A model generated the notes under the pieces. The model saw nothing but the letters and a program-made list of their open reading frames with translations, did no database searches and was not told the DNA's origin. Positions 1 through 5,599 of a DNA stretch of 5,897 bases are shown here, one piece after another (the first letter of the stretch is position 1; every line of letters starts with the position of its first letter). Both the position numbers and the translations under genes were made by a program. Location of the stretch: positions 1 through 5,897 of the forward strand of contig JANWZU010000164.1 in assembly GCA_025054795.1 (NCBI GenBank), read 5' to 3'. Source of the DNA: Candidatus Caldarchaeum sp. Its GTDB lineage: Archaea; Thermoproteota; Nitrososphaeria_A; Caldarchaeales; Caldarchaeaceae.

Positions 1-165
1 ACAGTTGACATCCCGTTCACAATCCTAACCTCCGTGCTGATAGCGGCTGTGCTTTTCATCTTCTTCACGACGGTTGTCAAAACACCCGACGTCGTTGCAG
101 CCGTTTTCACAGCCATCCTCGTCGGTTTCTACCTGTATGTGCTAAGGTCTGAGGCTAGGAGGTGA
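1..165 (+). CDS. Two-helix small membrane protein, C-terminal part (N-terminus outside window)
   Basis: An open frame enters from the left edge and ends at TGA 163-165, giving 54 residues. They form two clean hydrophobic segments (about residues 8-26 and 31-48) joined by a short polar KTPD turn, followed by a charged RSEARR tail. This is a membrane hairpin with a basic tail that would face the cytoplasm. It is the only gene on the plus strand and converges on the terminase gene, sharing its last 24 bases with it. No family is recognisable. A holin-like or other small viral membrane protein is possible, but nothing in the sequence shows this. The opposite strand is also open here, from an ATG at 116 to the edge, but its product is a Thr/Lys/Ser-rich string of the kind that arises opposite a hydrophobic gene, so I prefer the plus-strand reading. 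The start codon is not visible. Confidence 0.58.
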   Translation, partial: TVDIPFTILTSVLIAAVLFIFFTTVVKTPDVVAAVFTAILVGFYLYVLRSEARR

Positions 166-1455
166 GGGCCAGCTCCAGAAGTTTACAGCTGATGGCTGCG
201 CTGTGTGGTCTGCTGCTGCGGCGTAGCATGCTAGGGCGAGTGCCATTACGTAGTCGTCGTGCATTCCCGTGGGAGCCTCGTATCTCGTGGCTCCGTCGGC
301 GGTGATTTGCTGGAAGTGGCGGAGCTGGTTTATCAGGGCTGTGGCGTCGGCTGGGATGACGATGCGCTCGCTTGTTATGATGTTTCGCAGGTTGTTGACG
401 AGCGTCTGCTTGACGGCTGAGGAGATGGAGACGGGCATGATGTTTCTGACGGTTTCGGACAGCGTCTCTGCGAGAGGAGCTCCCATGCCTGTGCTGTCGA
501 CGGCGACGGCAACTGGGTTCAGCGTTTCGGCGGCTTTAGCGACTACTTCGAGCTGTTCTCTGAACGGTCTCTGCTTCAGCTCCGCAAGGTAGCACAGCCT
601 CAGCCGCCCGTCTCTCTCCCTCGCCAGCCCAACAACCACAGTAGAATCCCTGAACCTGCCGAAGTCAACGCCCAGATACACACGACTCTCTTCAGACGGC
701 TTCGAAGGCTGGTAATCCTCCACGCAAGAAAGAATCTTCTCATAGGGTATGAAGGCGTTGACCTCGTCGAGGAACTCGCACTCCATCTCCTGCCTCCACT
801 CGAGGTCTGTCATCACGCTTCGGAGCTGAGTGATGTCTGCCTGAGTGATGTGCGGGGCCTGCGTGTAGCTGACAAGGTGTTTCGACCAGCCTTCCTCACC
901 CGTCCAAGCTCTGTAGAACCAGCCACGTCTACCCTTCGGCGTCGAAACCAACGCTATCCTTCCCTGACGTGCGACGGTCGTGAACATCACGGCAGTCCTG
1001 ACCTTGAAGTCGTCTCTGAACAACGCTGCTTCGTCGACGTATACTGCGTCGGCTCTGTATCCTCTTAGGGCGTCGGGGTTGTTGGGTAGGGAGACTATTC
1101 TGCTTCCGTTTGCAAGCACGGCGGCTCTTTCTCCAGATGAATAGGCTAGGTTGTATGTTTTGCCTCTGTGTTGGAAGCTTGAAGCTGAGAGCCTGTCGAG
1201 GAACTGCTTTACATGTCTGAATATTTCGAGCGACTGTCTCAACGAATAGCTGATCAGTATCGTGGTGGACGCTGGCTTGGTGAATGCTCGTGTCAGCGCT
1301 TCTAAGGCTACTGTGAACGTTGCGCCAACTCCTCTAGGTTTGAGCATTATCCTAAACCTCGAGTCGTCGTCTATGAATCTTCTCTGCCATCCGTAGAGGT
1401 TCACGTCATATCCAGAAAGCTTGAGCAGAAGCTGAGCTGCATCACTTGCTATCAT
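142..1455 (-). CDS. terL: Terminase large subunit (DNA packaging ATPase/nuclease)
   Basis: This is the motor that pumps viral DNA into the prohead through the portal and cuts the concatemer. The 437 residues carry both expected domains. In the N-terminal ATPase the nucleotide-binding motif is KPRGVGAT (39-46). It lacks the usual Lys just before Thr and has Lys39 at its front, like the deviant Walker A known from lambda gpA. Walker B is AVYVDE (137-142) with catalytic Glu142, preceded by an LRGYRAD segment, and the coupling motif is STP (171-173). The C-terminal RNase H-like nuclease shows Asp264 in GVDFG, Asp320 in VAVDSTG and Asp400/Asp401 in HDDYVMALA, so its metal-binding acidic set looks complete. 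The length is normal for the family. The ATG at 1455 overlaps the preceding small gene by 14 bases, and with only a weak G-rich stretch upstream, translation is probably coupled. The Arg codons are mostly AGA/AGG. The gene ends the minus-strand block. The family call is secure; the archaeal origin is inferred. Confidence 0.96.
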   Translation of the reverse strand: MIASDAAQLLLKLSGYDVNLYGWQRRFIDDDSRFRIMLKPRGVGATFTVALEALTRAFTKPASTTILISYSLRQSLEIFRHVKQFLDRLSASSFQHRGKTYNLAYSSGERAAVLANGSRIVSLPNNPDALRGYRADAVYVDEAALFRDDFKVRTAVMFTTVARQGRIALVSTPKGRRGWFYRAWTGEEGWSKHLVSYTQAPHITQADITQLRSVMTDLEWRQEMECEFLDEVNAFIPYEKILSCVEDYQPSKPSEESRVYLGVDFGRFRDSTVVVGLARERDGRLRLCYLAELKQRPFREQLEVVAKAAETLNPVAVAVDSTGMGAPLAETLSETVRNIMPVSISSAVKQTLVNNLRNIITSERIVIPADATALINQLRHFQQITADGATRYEAPTGMHDDYVMALALACYAAAADHTAQPSAVNFWSWPSPPSLRP

Positions 1456-1654
1456 CCCCAGACCCCAGCGCCTCGTTCAACATCTCAGACACCATGCGCT
1501 TCAGCCTGTCAGCGTCCCGCTTGCTCCTCGCACGGCCTTCCACAACCAAGTCTTCGCCCACTCTGCGGACGACGCAGCTAAGGCCCATGACGGTCTCGAC
1601 TGGTTTATCCGACTCGCTCCGCTTGCTCGCTCTGGTTCTCAGGAGCCAGCTCAT
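1442..1654 (-). CDS. Small protein of unknown function, directly upstream of terL
   Basis: A 70-residue protein that I do not recognise. The N-terminus is basic and probably disordered (about 1-20, Arg/Lys/Ser-rich). It is followed by two probable strands (about 25-31 and 35-41, around a VGED turn) and an amphipathic helix (about 44-63, rich in Lys/Arg/Asp and Leu/Met), and it ends in a polar tail. The frame extends upstream to a TTG at 1675, but the ATG at 1654 has a strong GGAGG site 8 bases away and is the better start. The first 50 bases overlap the end of the preceding gene, and the TGA overlaps the terminase start by 14 bases. Its position next to terL raises the idea of a small terminase subunit. 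It is, however, shorter than usual for that family and shows no clear helix-turn-helix, so this is only a guess. A tail or packaging accessory protein is equally possible. Confidence 0.66.
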   Translation of the reverse strand: MSWLLRTRASKRSESDKPVETVMGLSCVVRRVGEDLVVEGRARSKRDADRLKRMVSEMLNEALGSGDDSK

Positions 1655-2102
1655 CGCCCCCGCCTCCGTAAACAACTCTCTCCAAAGCCATCACCTTAGC
1701 GGCCAACACAGCCAGCAAAGCCTTCACGTCTATATCTCCTTGAGATGTAAGCACCTCAGCAGGCATCTCCTCGGCTAGAAAACCGACTTCTGCACGGCCT
1801 TTGCGAACGTAGCGTTTGGCTACGGGTAGCCTCAACTTGGCCAGACGTTCCATGTCGGCGTCTACGATGTCAGTCTTGTCTGCTGCTTTTGACGGTATTG
1901 TGATGTTGGCTGACACGATGTCGAGGAAATAGTCATGCGAAGAACCCAGCGCTAGAGGCCTGACCGGCTTTACCGTGTCAGGGCCCAAGAGAAGCGTCTC
2001 ACCTACTAGTAAGCCTTCCTCGGAGGTTGAAAACTTCTTCCTCAGCTTTTCACCAACCTCCTCCGGCAACCCTGTTTCTCCGTCTATCCACCAGTCTGTC
2101 AT
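1605..2102 (-). CDS. Free-standing S74-like tail-fibre chaperone / fibre tip protein
   Basis: A 165-residue protein whose layout resembles the C-terminal intramolecular chaperone of phage tail spikes and fibres (peptidase S74 family, as in endosialidases). In order it has an LGSS...FLDIVSANI segment (52-66), like the LGSSxxRWxxIYA lead-in of these domains; SKAADKTDI (71-79), matching the SDxRLKxDI cleavage motif with Ser71 and Lys76 at the same five-residue spacing as the Ser-Lys pair; a short helix and the linker LAKLRLPVAKRY (88-98); GFLAEEMP (107-114), matching GFIAQEVEEV; and a long terminal helix (about 126-144) suited to trimeric coiled-coil packing. In the family this module assists trimer folding and cuts itself off before the Ser. 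The Asp after Ser is Lys here, so cleavage is uncertain. The start is ATG 2102, one base after the fibre gene stop, with GGGAG 9 bases upstream. A Gly4 linker (146-149) and a polar tail end the protein. The family call is from motif reading only. Confidence 0.68.
   Translation of the reverse strand: MTDWWIDGETGLPEEVGEKLRKKFSTSEEGLLVGETLLLGPDTVKPVRPLALGSSHDYFLDIVSANITIPSKAADKTDIVDADMERLAKLRLPVAKRYVRKGRAEVGFLAEEMPAEVLTSQGDIDVKALLAVLAAKVMALERVVYGGGGDELAPENQSEQAERVG
1663..1667 (-). promoter_or_regulatory. Ribosome binding site fixing the small gene start at 1654
   Basis: GGAGG on the minus strand, 8 bases before ATG 1654. It is formed by the codons of the Gly4 stretch (residues 146-149) of the S74-like protein, so one sequence serves as both linker and ribosome binding site. 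It favours ATG 1654 over the upstream TTG at 1675. Confidence 0.7.
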
Positions 2103-2103
2103 G

Positions 2104-3732
2104 TTAGACCACTCCCAGCATGTCGCATGTTGCTCGGCCTGTTATGACTTGGATTTTGGAGATGTATGAGCGGAAGTTGGGGTCGATGACGACGCTGTCG
2201 CCGCTGGTTGCGAAGAATAGGTTGGTTCGGTCGTTGACCCTGACGAGTGTGTTGCTGGCTTCGGCTCTTACTCGCATCAGGTATAGCTCGGTGAACCCGA
2301 AGTCCCGCGGCGTTACGGGGTTTTTGTCGTAGTAGATGCGCGGCTCGTAGCTGACTTGGTTGTAGGAGCCGTTGCCTCTCACGAGGAAGCGGATGGGTTT
2401 CGACTCCGGTGCTTGGATTTCCGGAACACCGCCCGACGTATCCCACGTCAACATGGTGTAGGTTGTTGACGTGGTTGATTTCTCGGCAACGGGGTTTAGG
2501 ATGGGGGTTTCCACCACGGGTCGGGCGAAGACCGTCCCGGATGAAGCCCTAATGTTTATCGATGTCCTCGGCGTGTAGCTTCCGGGGCCGATGAAGTAGG
2601 TTGTGGGGTATACGTCTGCGGATGCGTAAGCTATGTGTGTTTTTCTGAGAAGAACGTCGTGGGGCCTGCATGTCGTTGTGGAGCCGTCGAAGAAGAAACT
2701 CGTCTCCAGCAGATGTAGGCTGTCGGAGAGGTCGAAAGCGTTGCCACCCCAGTCCGCGCCTCTGTATGTTCCTCCTCTCTGAATCATGTAGCAGTTGCTG
2801 GCGTCGGGAGACTGAGGGCTTGACAAAACAATCATGTATGGTTGACTCTGGTAAACTGCGCGGCCGCTGAGCATGATGGATGTCCACGCCGCAGTCGTCG
2901 GGAAAGAACTGCTCGGCAGCTCGTATTCGGCGAGCAGGCTGTCCTCGACGTAGGCGAGAGTCCGTATTGCGAGTCTGAAAGTATAATTTGTCCTTCCCGC
3001 CGAGCTCCATGTGGAGCCGCTGTTGGTTGAAACCCATGTGCTATGGCTTGTCCCGAATTCTGTGGCTGGGACGCGTGTCTGGTTGCAGCGTATGGTTCCA
3101 GACCCGGAGGACATGTAGAAGACGAATGAGTAGAGTCCGGGGCTGAGTTCGAGAGGAGAGCTTAACGTCGTTTCTCCGTTGACCAAAGTTCCCGAGGCTA
3201 TTACAGTCGAGGTCGGCGAGCCATCGGTGTTAGCTGTTCGTATCTGCCATCGGTCTGGACTTGTGCTAACCGTTTCAGCACGGATACCTGTGATTCTCAC
3301 GGTTCTTGGGAAGTTGCGTGTCTCAGCCCGCCAAGTGGTTGTAGAAACACCGTCACCCACGTCGCCTACCCACGACCACCCTTCATGAAAGCTGTGAGGC
3401 AGAAAATCCGCTGAACTTCTCCTGACGCTGTAGATTTGGATGTGAAGCGGGCCGGAAGAGCCGACTCTCCTGACCACGAGCTCCACGCCTGTCCAGTAGT
3501 TGTGCTGAGTGTGGCGCAGAACCATGACTTGGCCGACTCTCCTCGAACCGAAGACCGCTTCCTCTATAGGCGACCCCGTATCCTGAGTACTGTATGTTTC
3601 AGATGCGGTAGTCATGTTGAACGTCTGGTCGGAAGTCCATGTCCGCGTCGTGGTTGTGTCAAGTGGCTCGAGCTGTAGGTATGGCCATCGTATTGGAAAC
3701 GCCTCCAGCTCTGTGTAAATTATTTGGCTCAT
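2104..3732 (-). CDS. Probable tail fibre / receptor-binding protein, beta-rich
   Basis: A 542-residue protein rich in Ser, Thr, Gly and aromatics, with alternating strand patterns throughout and no signal peptide, membrane helix or catalytic motif that I can see. Residues about 66-102 (VMVLRHTQ..., LVVRRVGSSGPLHIQIYS) and 259-350 (SLLAEYELP..., YMIVLSSPQ, TYRGADWGG, FFFDG) look like the two halves of a jelly-roll domain of the secreted or surface type. Residues about 115-258 (ITGIRAET, DGSPTSTVIASGTL, LSPGLYSFVFY, final FRLAIRT) look like a complete second copy. The C-terminal 190 residues hold further beta regions, ending in VVIDPNFRSYISKIQVITG. The gene sits between a tail hub gene and an S74-like chaperone gene, which supports a host-binding fibre role. 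The ATG at 3732 has GGAGGGAGG 6 bases away and follows the hub stop by one base. An upstream in-frame TTG at 3762 would overlap the hub and is unlikely. The exact family is unknown; another virion surface protein is possible. Confidence 0.74.
   Translation of the reverse strand: MSQIIYTELEAFPIRWPYLQLEPLDTTTTRTWTSDQTFNMTTASETYSTQDTGSPIEEAVFGSRRVGQVMVLRHTQHNYWTGVELVVRRVGSSGPLHIQIYSVRRSSADFLPHSFHEGWSWVGDVGDGVSTTTWRAETRNFPRTVRITGIRAETVSTSPDRWQIRTANTDGSPTSTVIASGTLVNGETTLSSPLELSPGLYSFVFYMSSGSGTIRCNQTRVPATEFGTSHSTWVSTNSGSTWSSAGRTNYTFRLAIRTLAYVEDSLLAEYELPSSSFPTTAAWTSIMLSGRAVYQSQPYMIVLSSPQSPDASNCYMIQRGGTYRGADWGGNAFDLSDSLHLLETSFFFDGSTTTCRPHDVLLRKTHIAYASADVYPTTYFIGPGSYTPRTSINIRASSGTVFARPVVETPILNPVAEKSTTSTTYTMLTWDTSGGVPEIQAPESKPIRFLVRGNGSYNQVSYEPRIYYDKNPVTPRDFGFTELYLMRVRAEASNTLVRVNDRTNLFFATSGDSVVIDPNFRSYISKIQVITGRATCDMLGVV
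2112..2116 (-). promoter_or_regulatory. Ribosome binding site of the S74-like chaperone gene
   Basis: GGGAG on the minus strand, 9 bases before ATG 2102, within the final codons of the fibre gene. The fibre stop TAA is separated from the ATG by a single C, so fibre and chaperone synthesis are likely linked. Confidence 0.6.
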
Positions 3733-3733
3733 C

Positions 3734-5599
3734 TCAAGCCTCCCTCCAAACCAGTTTAACAAGGCTTACCCGTGGCGAGGTTGCCGACGCAGATGGTCTC
3801 GATAGGTTGACTTTGACGCCGATTTTCTCCCGGCCCGCAGGCATGAGGACGTAGTCGCTGTCGACGTAGAGCGTCGGCAGGCTTGTCTCTATCTCCAGCC
3901 AGTTCAACGTTGATGCACCACCACCTACCTTATTCATGGTGTCTAATCTAACTTGATATTTCCGCCATGTAAGGCCTTGATGGTTGATGGTTGTTTCATG
4001 GTATTTTGAAGCATTTTCCATGAGCCTGATTTTCAGGTTTGAGTCATCGGCCATCGAATAGAGGTAAATGACGAAATGACGGAACCCTGCTAGGCTGAGG
4101 CCGAGGTTCTGCATCCTCGGGTAGATAACCCTCATAGACGACCCCGACGTCCGAGTCGCTCTAATACTCCAAAAACTGATGACGGCGTTCTGAGAGTCGG
4201 AAACCGCGCCGTTCACACAGCTCCATTCGTTTGCGTTCAGCTCCGTCAACCAACCCCCAATCGAAGGATAGTATCTGAACTCATAGTCGCGTGGAATGTT
4301 CGACACGATGGCCTGACCGCCGGCGTCGACGATGTCGGCCGAAACAGACCCGCCCCCAGCTTCGAAGCTGTAATGAACCCGTAGCCAGCGGCTGAAAAGC
4401 TCCCCCTGAGTATGCCATGTGATGAACGAACCCGATGTATGGCCCGACGCGAGCCTGACGTATCCATCGTCATCCAATACCACGTTGACGGCGTTCGACA
4501 GCAGGATGGGGGCCTTGTTCACGAGCCTGAGGGTTTTAGCCTCGGCCTGAATCTTCAACGCAGCGTTCTGAGCCGAAACAACCGATGAAACGTATTCGGG
4601 AATTGAGACCGTTCCACCAAACCTTGAAGCCATATCTCCGCCCAAAGCTTCGTCGAAAAACTCTTCAAAAAGCTCGAGACGGCCGCCGAGCGTCACTATG
4701 CAGCGGAGCTCCGACGGCTTGTAATCCACCTCAACGACATACATGCTGGTGTTGGCGACTCCTACGCTGGGCAGGTTGACGGCTAGGGTGTCGCCTAGGT
4801 CTACGTTCAGGTCTTCGAAGTATCTCCGATGCATCTCGACCTGCAGCTGTCTTCCAAACTCTCTGTTCATCGCCAAACGTGTCTGAGCCCTTCGTAGAGC
4901 TTCGTTCTGGTCGGTTAGGAACGGGTCATGCACAACCTCAGGCATGTCGCCAGGGCCCTCGCTGACGTTGGCGAGAACTCGGCCGTTGGCGCCCACGTAG
5001 ATTACACGGTTCCGCAGCTTCCACCTGTCCTCCGAATACTCAGCTTCCAAAACCTTCGAACCGTCCAAAGTCGCCGCAGGAGATGCCGTGGTCTTGGGCT
5101 TGAAGACAAGCTTCCGCCCCGGCTTCATGCGCAGCCAGTAGTTGGTTCCCCTCGCAACACTCTGCATAACTTCCAGCGCAACCATGTTCTGAACAGCCCA
5201 CGGCGACTTCAGCTCAGGAGTGTTGGCTTCGTCGACGTTAGACACATCCACATTACCTTCAAGCGATGCTAGGTCTTTGATGATCGTGCCGGCTTTAGTG
5301 CCGGCCGCATACTCTCGGAAAACCACGTAGCGGTCGAAGGCGATGAGGTCGCTGTAGGCTGTTGCCTCGCATCTGGCTACGTCTCCAGCGCGATGCTCCC
5401 GCCTAACCTCATAAACAACTCCCTCGAACACGACTGCCGAGCCGTGTCTGACACGTGTCCGTGAACCGACTGTGAAGGCTTCCAAGGCTGTGAATTCCAA
5501 GGCTTCGATGCTGCGGCTGGAGATTCTCCTCGACAGCCTAAGAACCTTGTCTGTCTTGTCAACCCATCTAACTCCGTCCCAGACCTCGAGGCTTATCAT
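3734..5599 (-). CDS. Baseplate/tail hub protein with C-terminal sugar-binding-like domains
   Basis: A 621-residue tail tip protein. Residues 1-315 have the pattern of the phage hub fold (gp27, gpD, XkdQ-like). An N-terminal beta domain carries FTALEAF, then RVRHGSAVVFEGVVYEV (49-65) and a CEATAYSDLIAFDRYVV segment. TKAGTIIKDLAS (101-112) corresponds to the conserved TAGxIIxxL helix. A second domain has a helix (about 135-150) before the strands LRMKPGRKLVFKP (156-168). A long helix, DQNEALRRAQTRLAMNREFGRQ (230-251), is followed by DLGDTLAVNLPSVG and YVVEVDYKP. In this family the hub closes the tail tube beneath the tape measure and anchors fibres. After a helical linker (about 335-360), residues 378-440 and 455-590 look like two beta-sandwiches. 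The second (KIRLMENASKYHETT, GLTWRKYQVRL, LNWLEIET, YVDSDYVLM) resembles carbohydrate-binding modules. The start ATG abuts the tape measure stop with no gap and has GAGGG 8 bases upstream. No distal tail gene separates it from the tape measure gene. Confidence 0.82.
   Translation of the reverse strand: MISLEVWDGVRWVDKTDKVLRLSRRISSRSIEALEFTALEAFTVGSRTRVRHGSAVVFEGVVYEVRREHRAGDVARCEATAYSDLIAFDRYVVFREYAAGTKAGTIIKDLASLEGNVDVSNVDEANTPELKSPWAVQNMVALEVMQSVARGTNYWLRMKPGRKLVFKPKTTASPAATLDGSKVLEAEYSEDRWKLRNRVIYVGANGRVLANVSEGPGDMPEVVHDPFLTDQNEALRRAQTRLAMNREFGRQLQVEMHRRYFEDLNVDLGDTLAVNLPSVGVANTSMYVVEVDYKPSELRCIVTLGGRLELFEEFFDEALGGDMASRFGGTVSIPEYVSSVVSAQNAALKIQAEAKTLRLVNKAPILLSNAVNVVLDDDGYVRLASGHTSGSFITWHTQGELFSRWLRVHYSFEAGGGSVSADIVDAGGQAIVSNIPRDYEFRYYPSIGGWLTELNANEWSCVNGAVSDSQNAVISFWSIRATRTSGSSMRVIYPRMQNLGLSLAGFRHFVIYLYSMADDSNLKIRLMENASKYHETTINHQGLTWRKYQVRLDTMNKVGGGASTLNWLEIETSLPTLYVDSDYVLMPAGREKIGVKVNLSRPSASATSPRVSLVKLVWREA
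3739..3747 (-). promoter_or_regulatory. Ribosome binding site fixing the fibre gene start at 3732
   Basis: GGAGGGAGG on the minus strand, 6 bases before ATG 3732. The same bases encode the last residues (WREA) of the hub protein. This strong site, and the one-base gap between the hub TGA and this ATG, argue against the in-frame TTG at 3762 as the start. Confidence 0.82.

Noticed and set aside
1..116. Minus-strand open frame from ATG 116 to the left edge, downstream of terL
   Set aside because: Its Thr/Lys/Ser/Met-rich product is what the strand opposite a hydrophobic gene gives, and GAGG touches the ATG with no spacing. A GTG at 110 is better spaced but gives the same product, so it remains a weak alternative.
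157..165. AGGAGGTGA on the plus strand, a perfect-looking ribosome binding site
   Set aside because: It encodes the final Arg-Arg and stop of the membrane protein; the next ATG is about 29 bases away and opens only an antisense frame across the terminase.
269..592. Plus-strand frame of 107 codons opposite the terminase
   Set aside because: It lies opposite conserved terminase nuclease motifs and shows no recognisable family pattern.
1655..1675. Seven-residue N-terminal extension of the small gene from TTG 1675
   Set aside because: ATG 1654 has a GGAGG site at good distance, and the TTG would deepen an already long overlap.
1446..1778. Plus-strand frame of 110 codons opposite the small gene and the S74-like gene
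   Set aside because: Ser/Leu/Thr/Arg-rich shadow; the opposite strand has two coupled genes with ribosome binding sites here.
2099..2446. Minus-strand frame of 115 codons across the fibre 3' end
   Set aside because: Arg/Gln/His/Pro-rich with no domain pattern; it is a shadow of the fibre gene and overlaps the well-supported start of the next gene.
2549..3037. Minus-strand frame of 162 codons inside the fibre gene
   Set aside because: The product is an Arg/His/Gln/Pro-rich string typical of an out-of-frame reading; the fibre frame over the same bases gives coherent beta-structure.
2104..3732. Variable region of a diversity-generating retroelement in the fibre gene
   Set aside because: No C-type-lectin-like end, no AAC-rich variable repeat and no reverse transcriptase or template repeat in the window.
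3733..3762. Ten-residue N-terminal extension of the fibre gene from TTG 3762
   Set aside because: It starts at TTG without a good ribosome site and overlaps the hub gene, whereas ATG 3732 has GGAGGGAGG 6 bases upstream and sits one base after the hub stop.
4928..5272. Plus-strand frame of 114 codons opposite the hub gene
   Set aside because: Antisense to the conserved hub domain; Arg/Leu/Pro-rich without domain signs.
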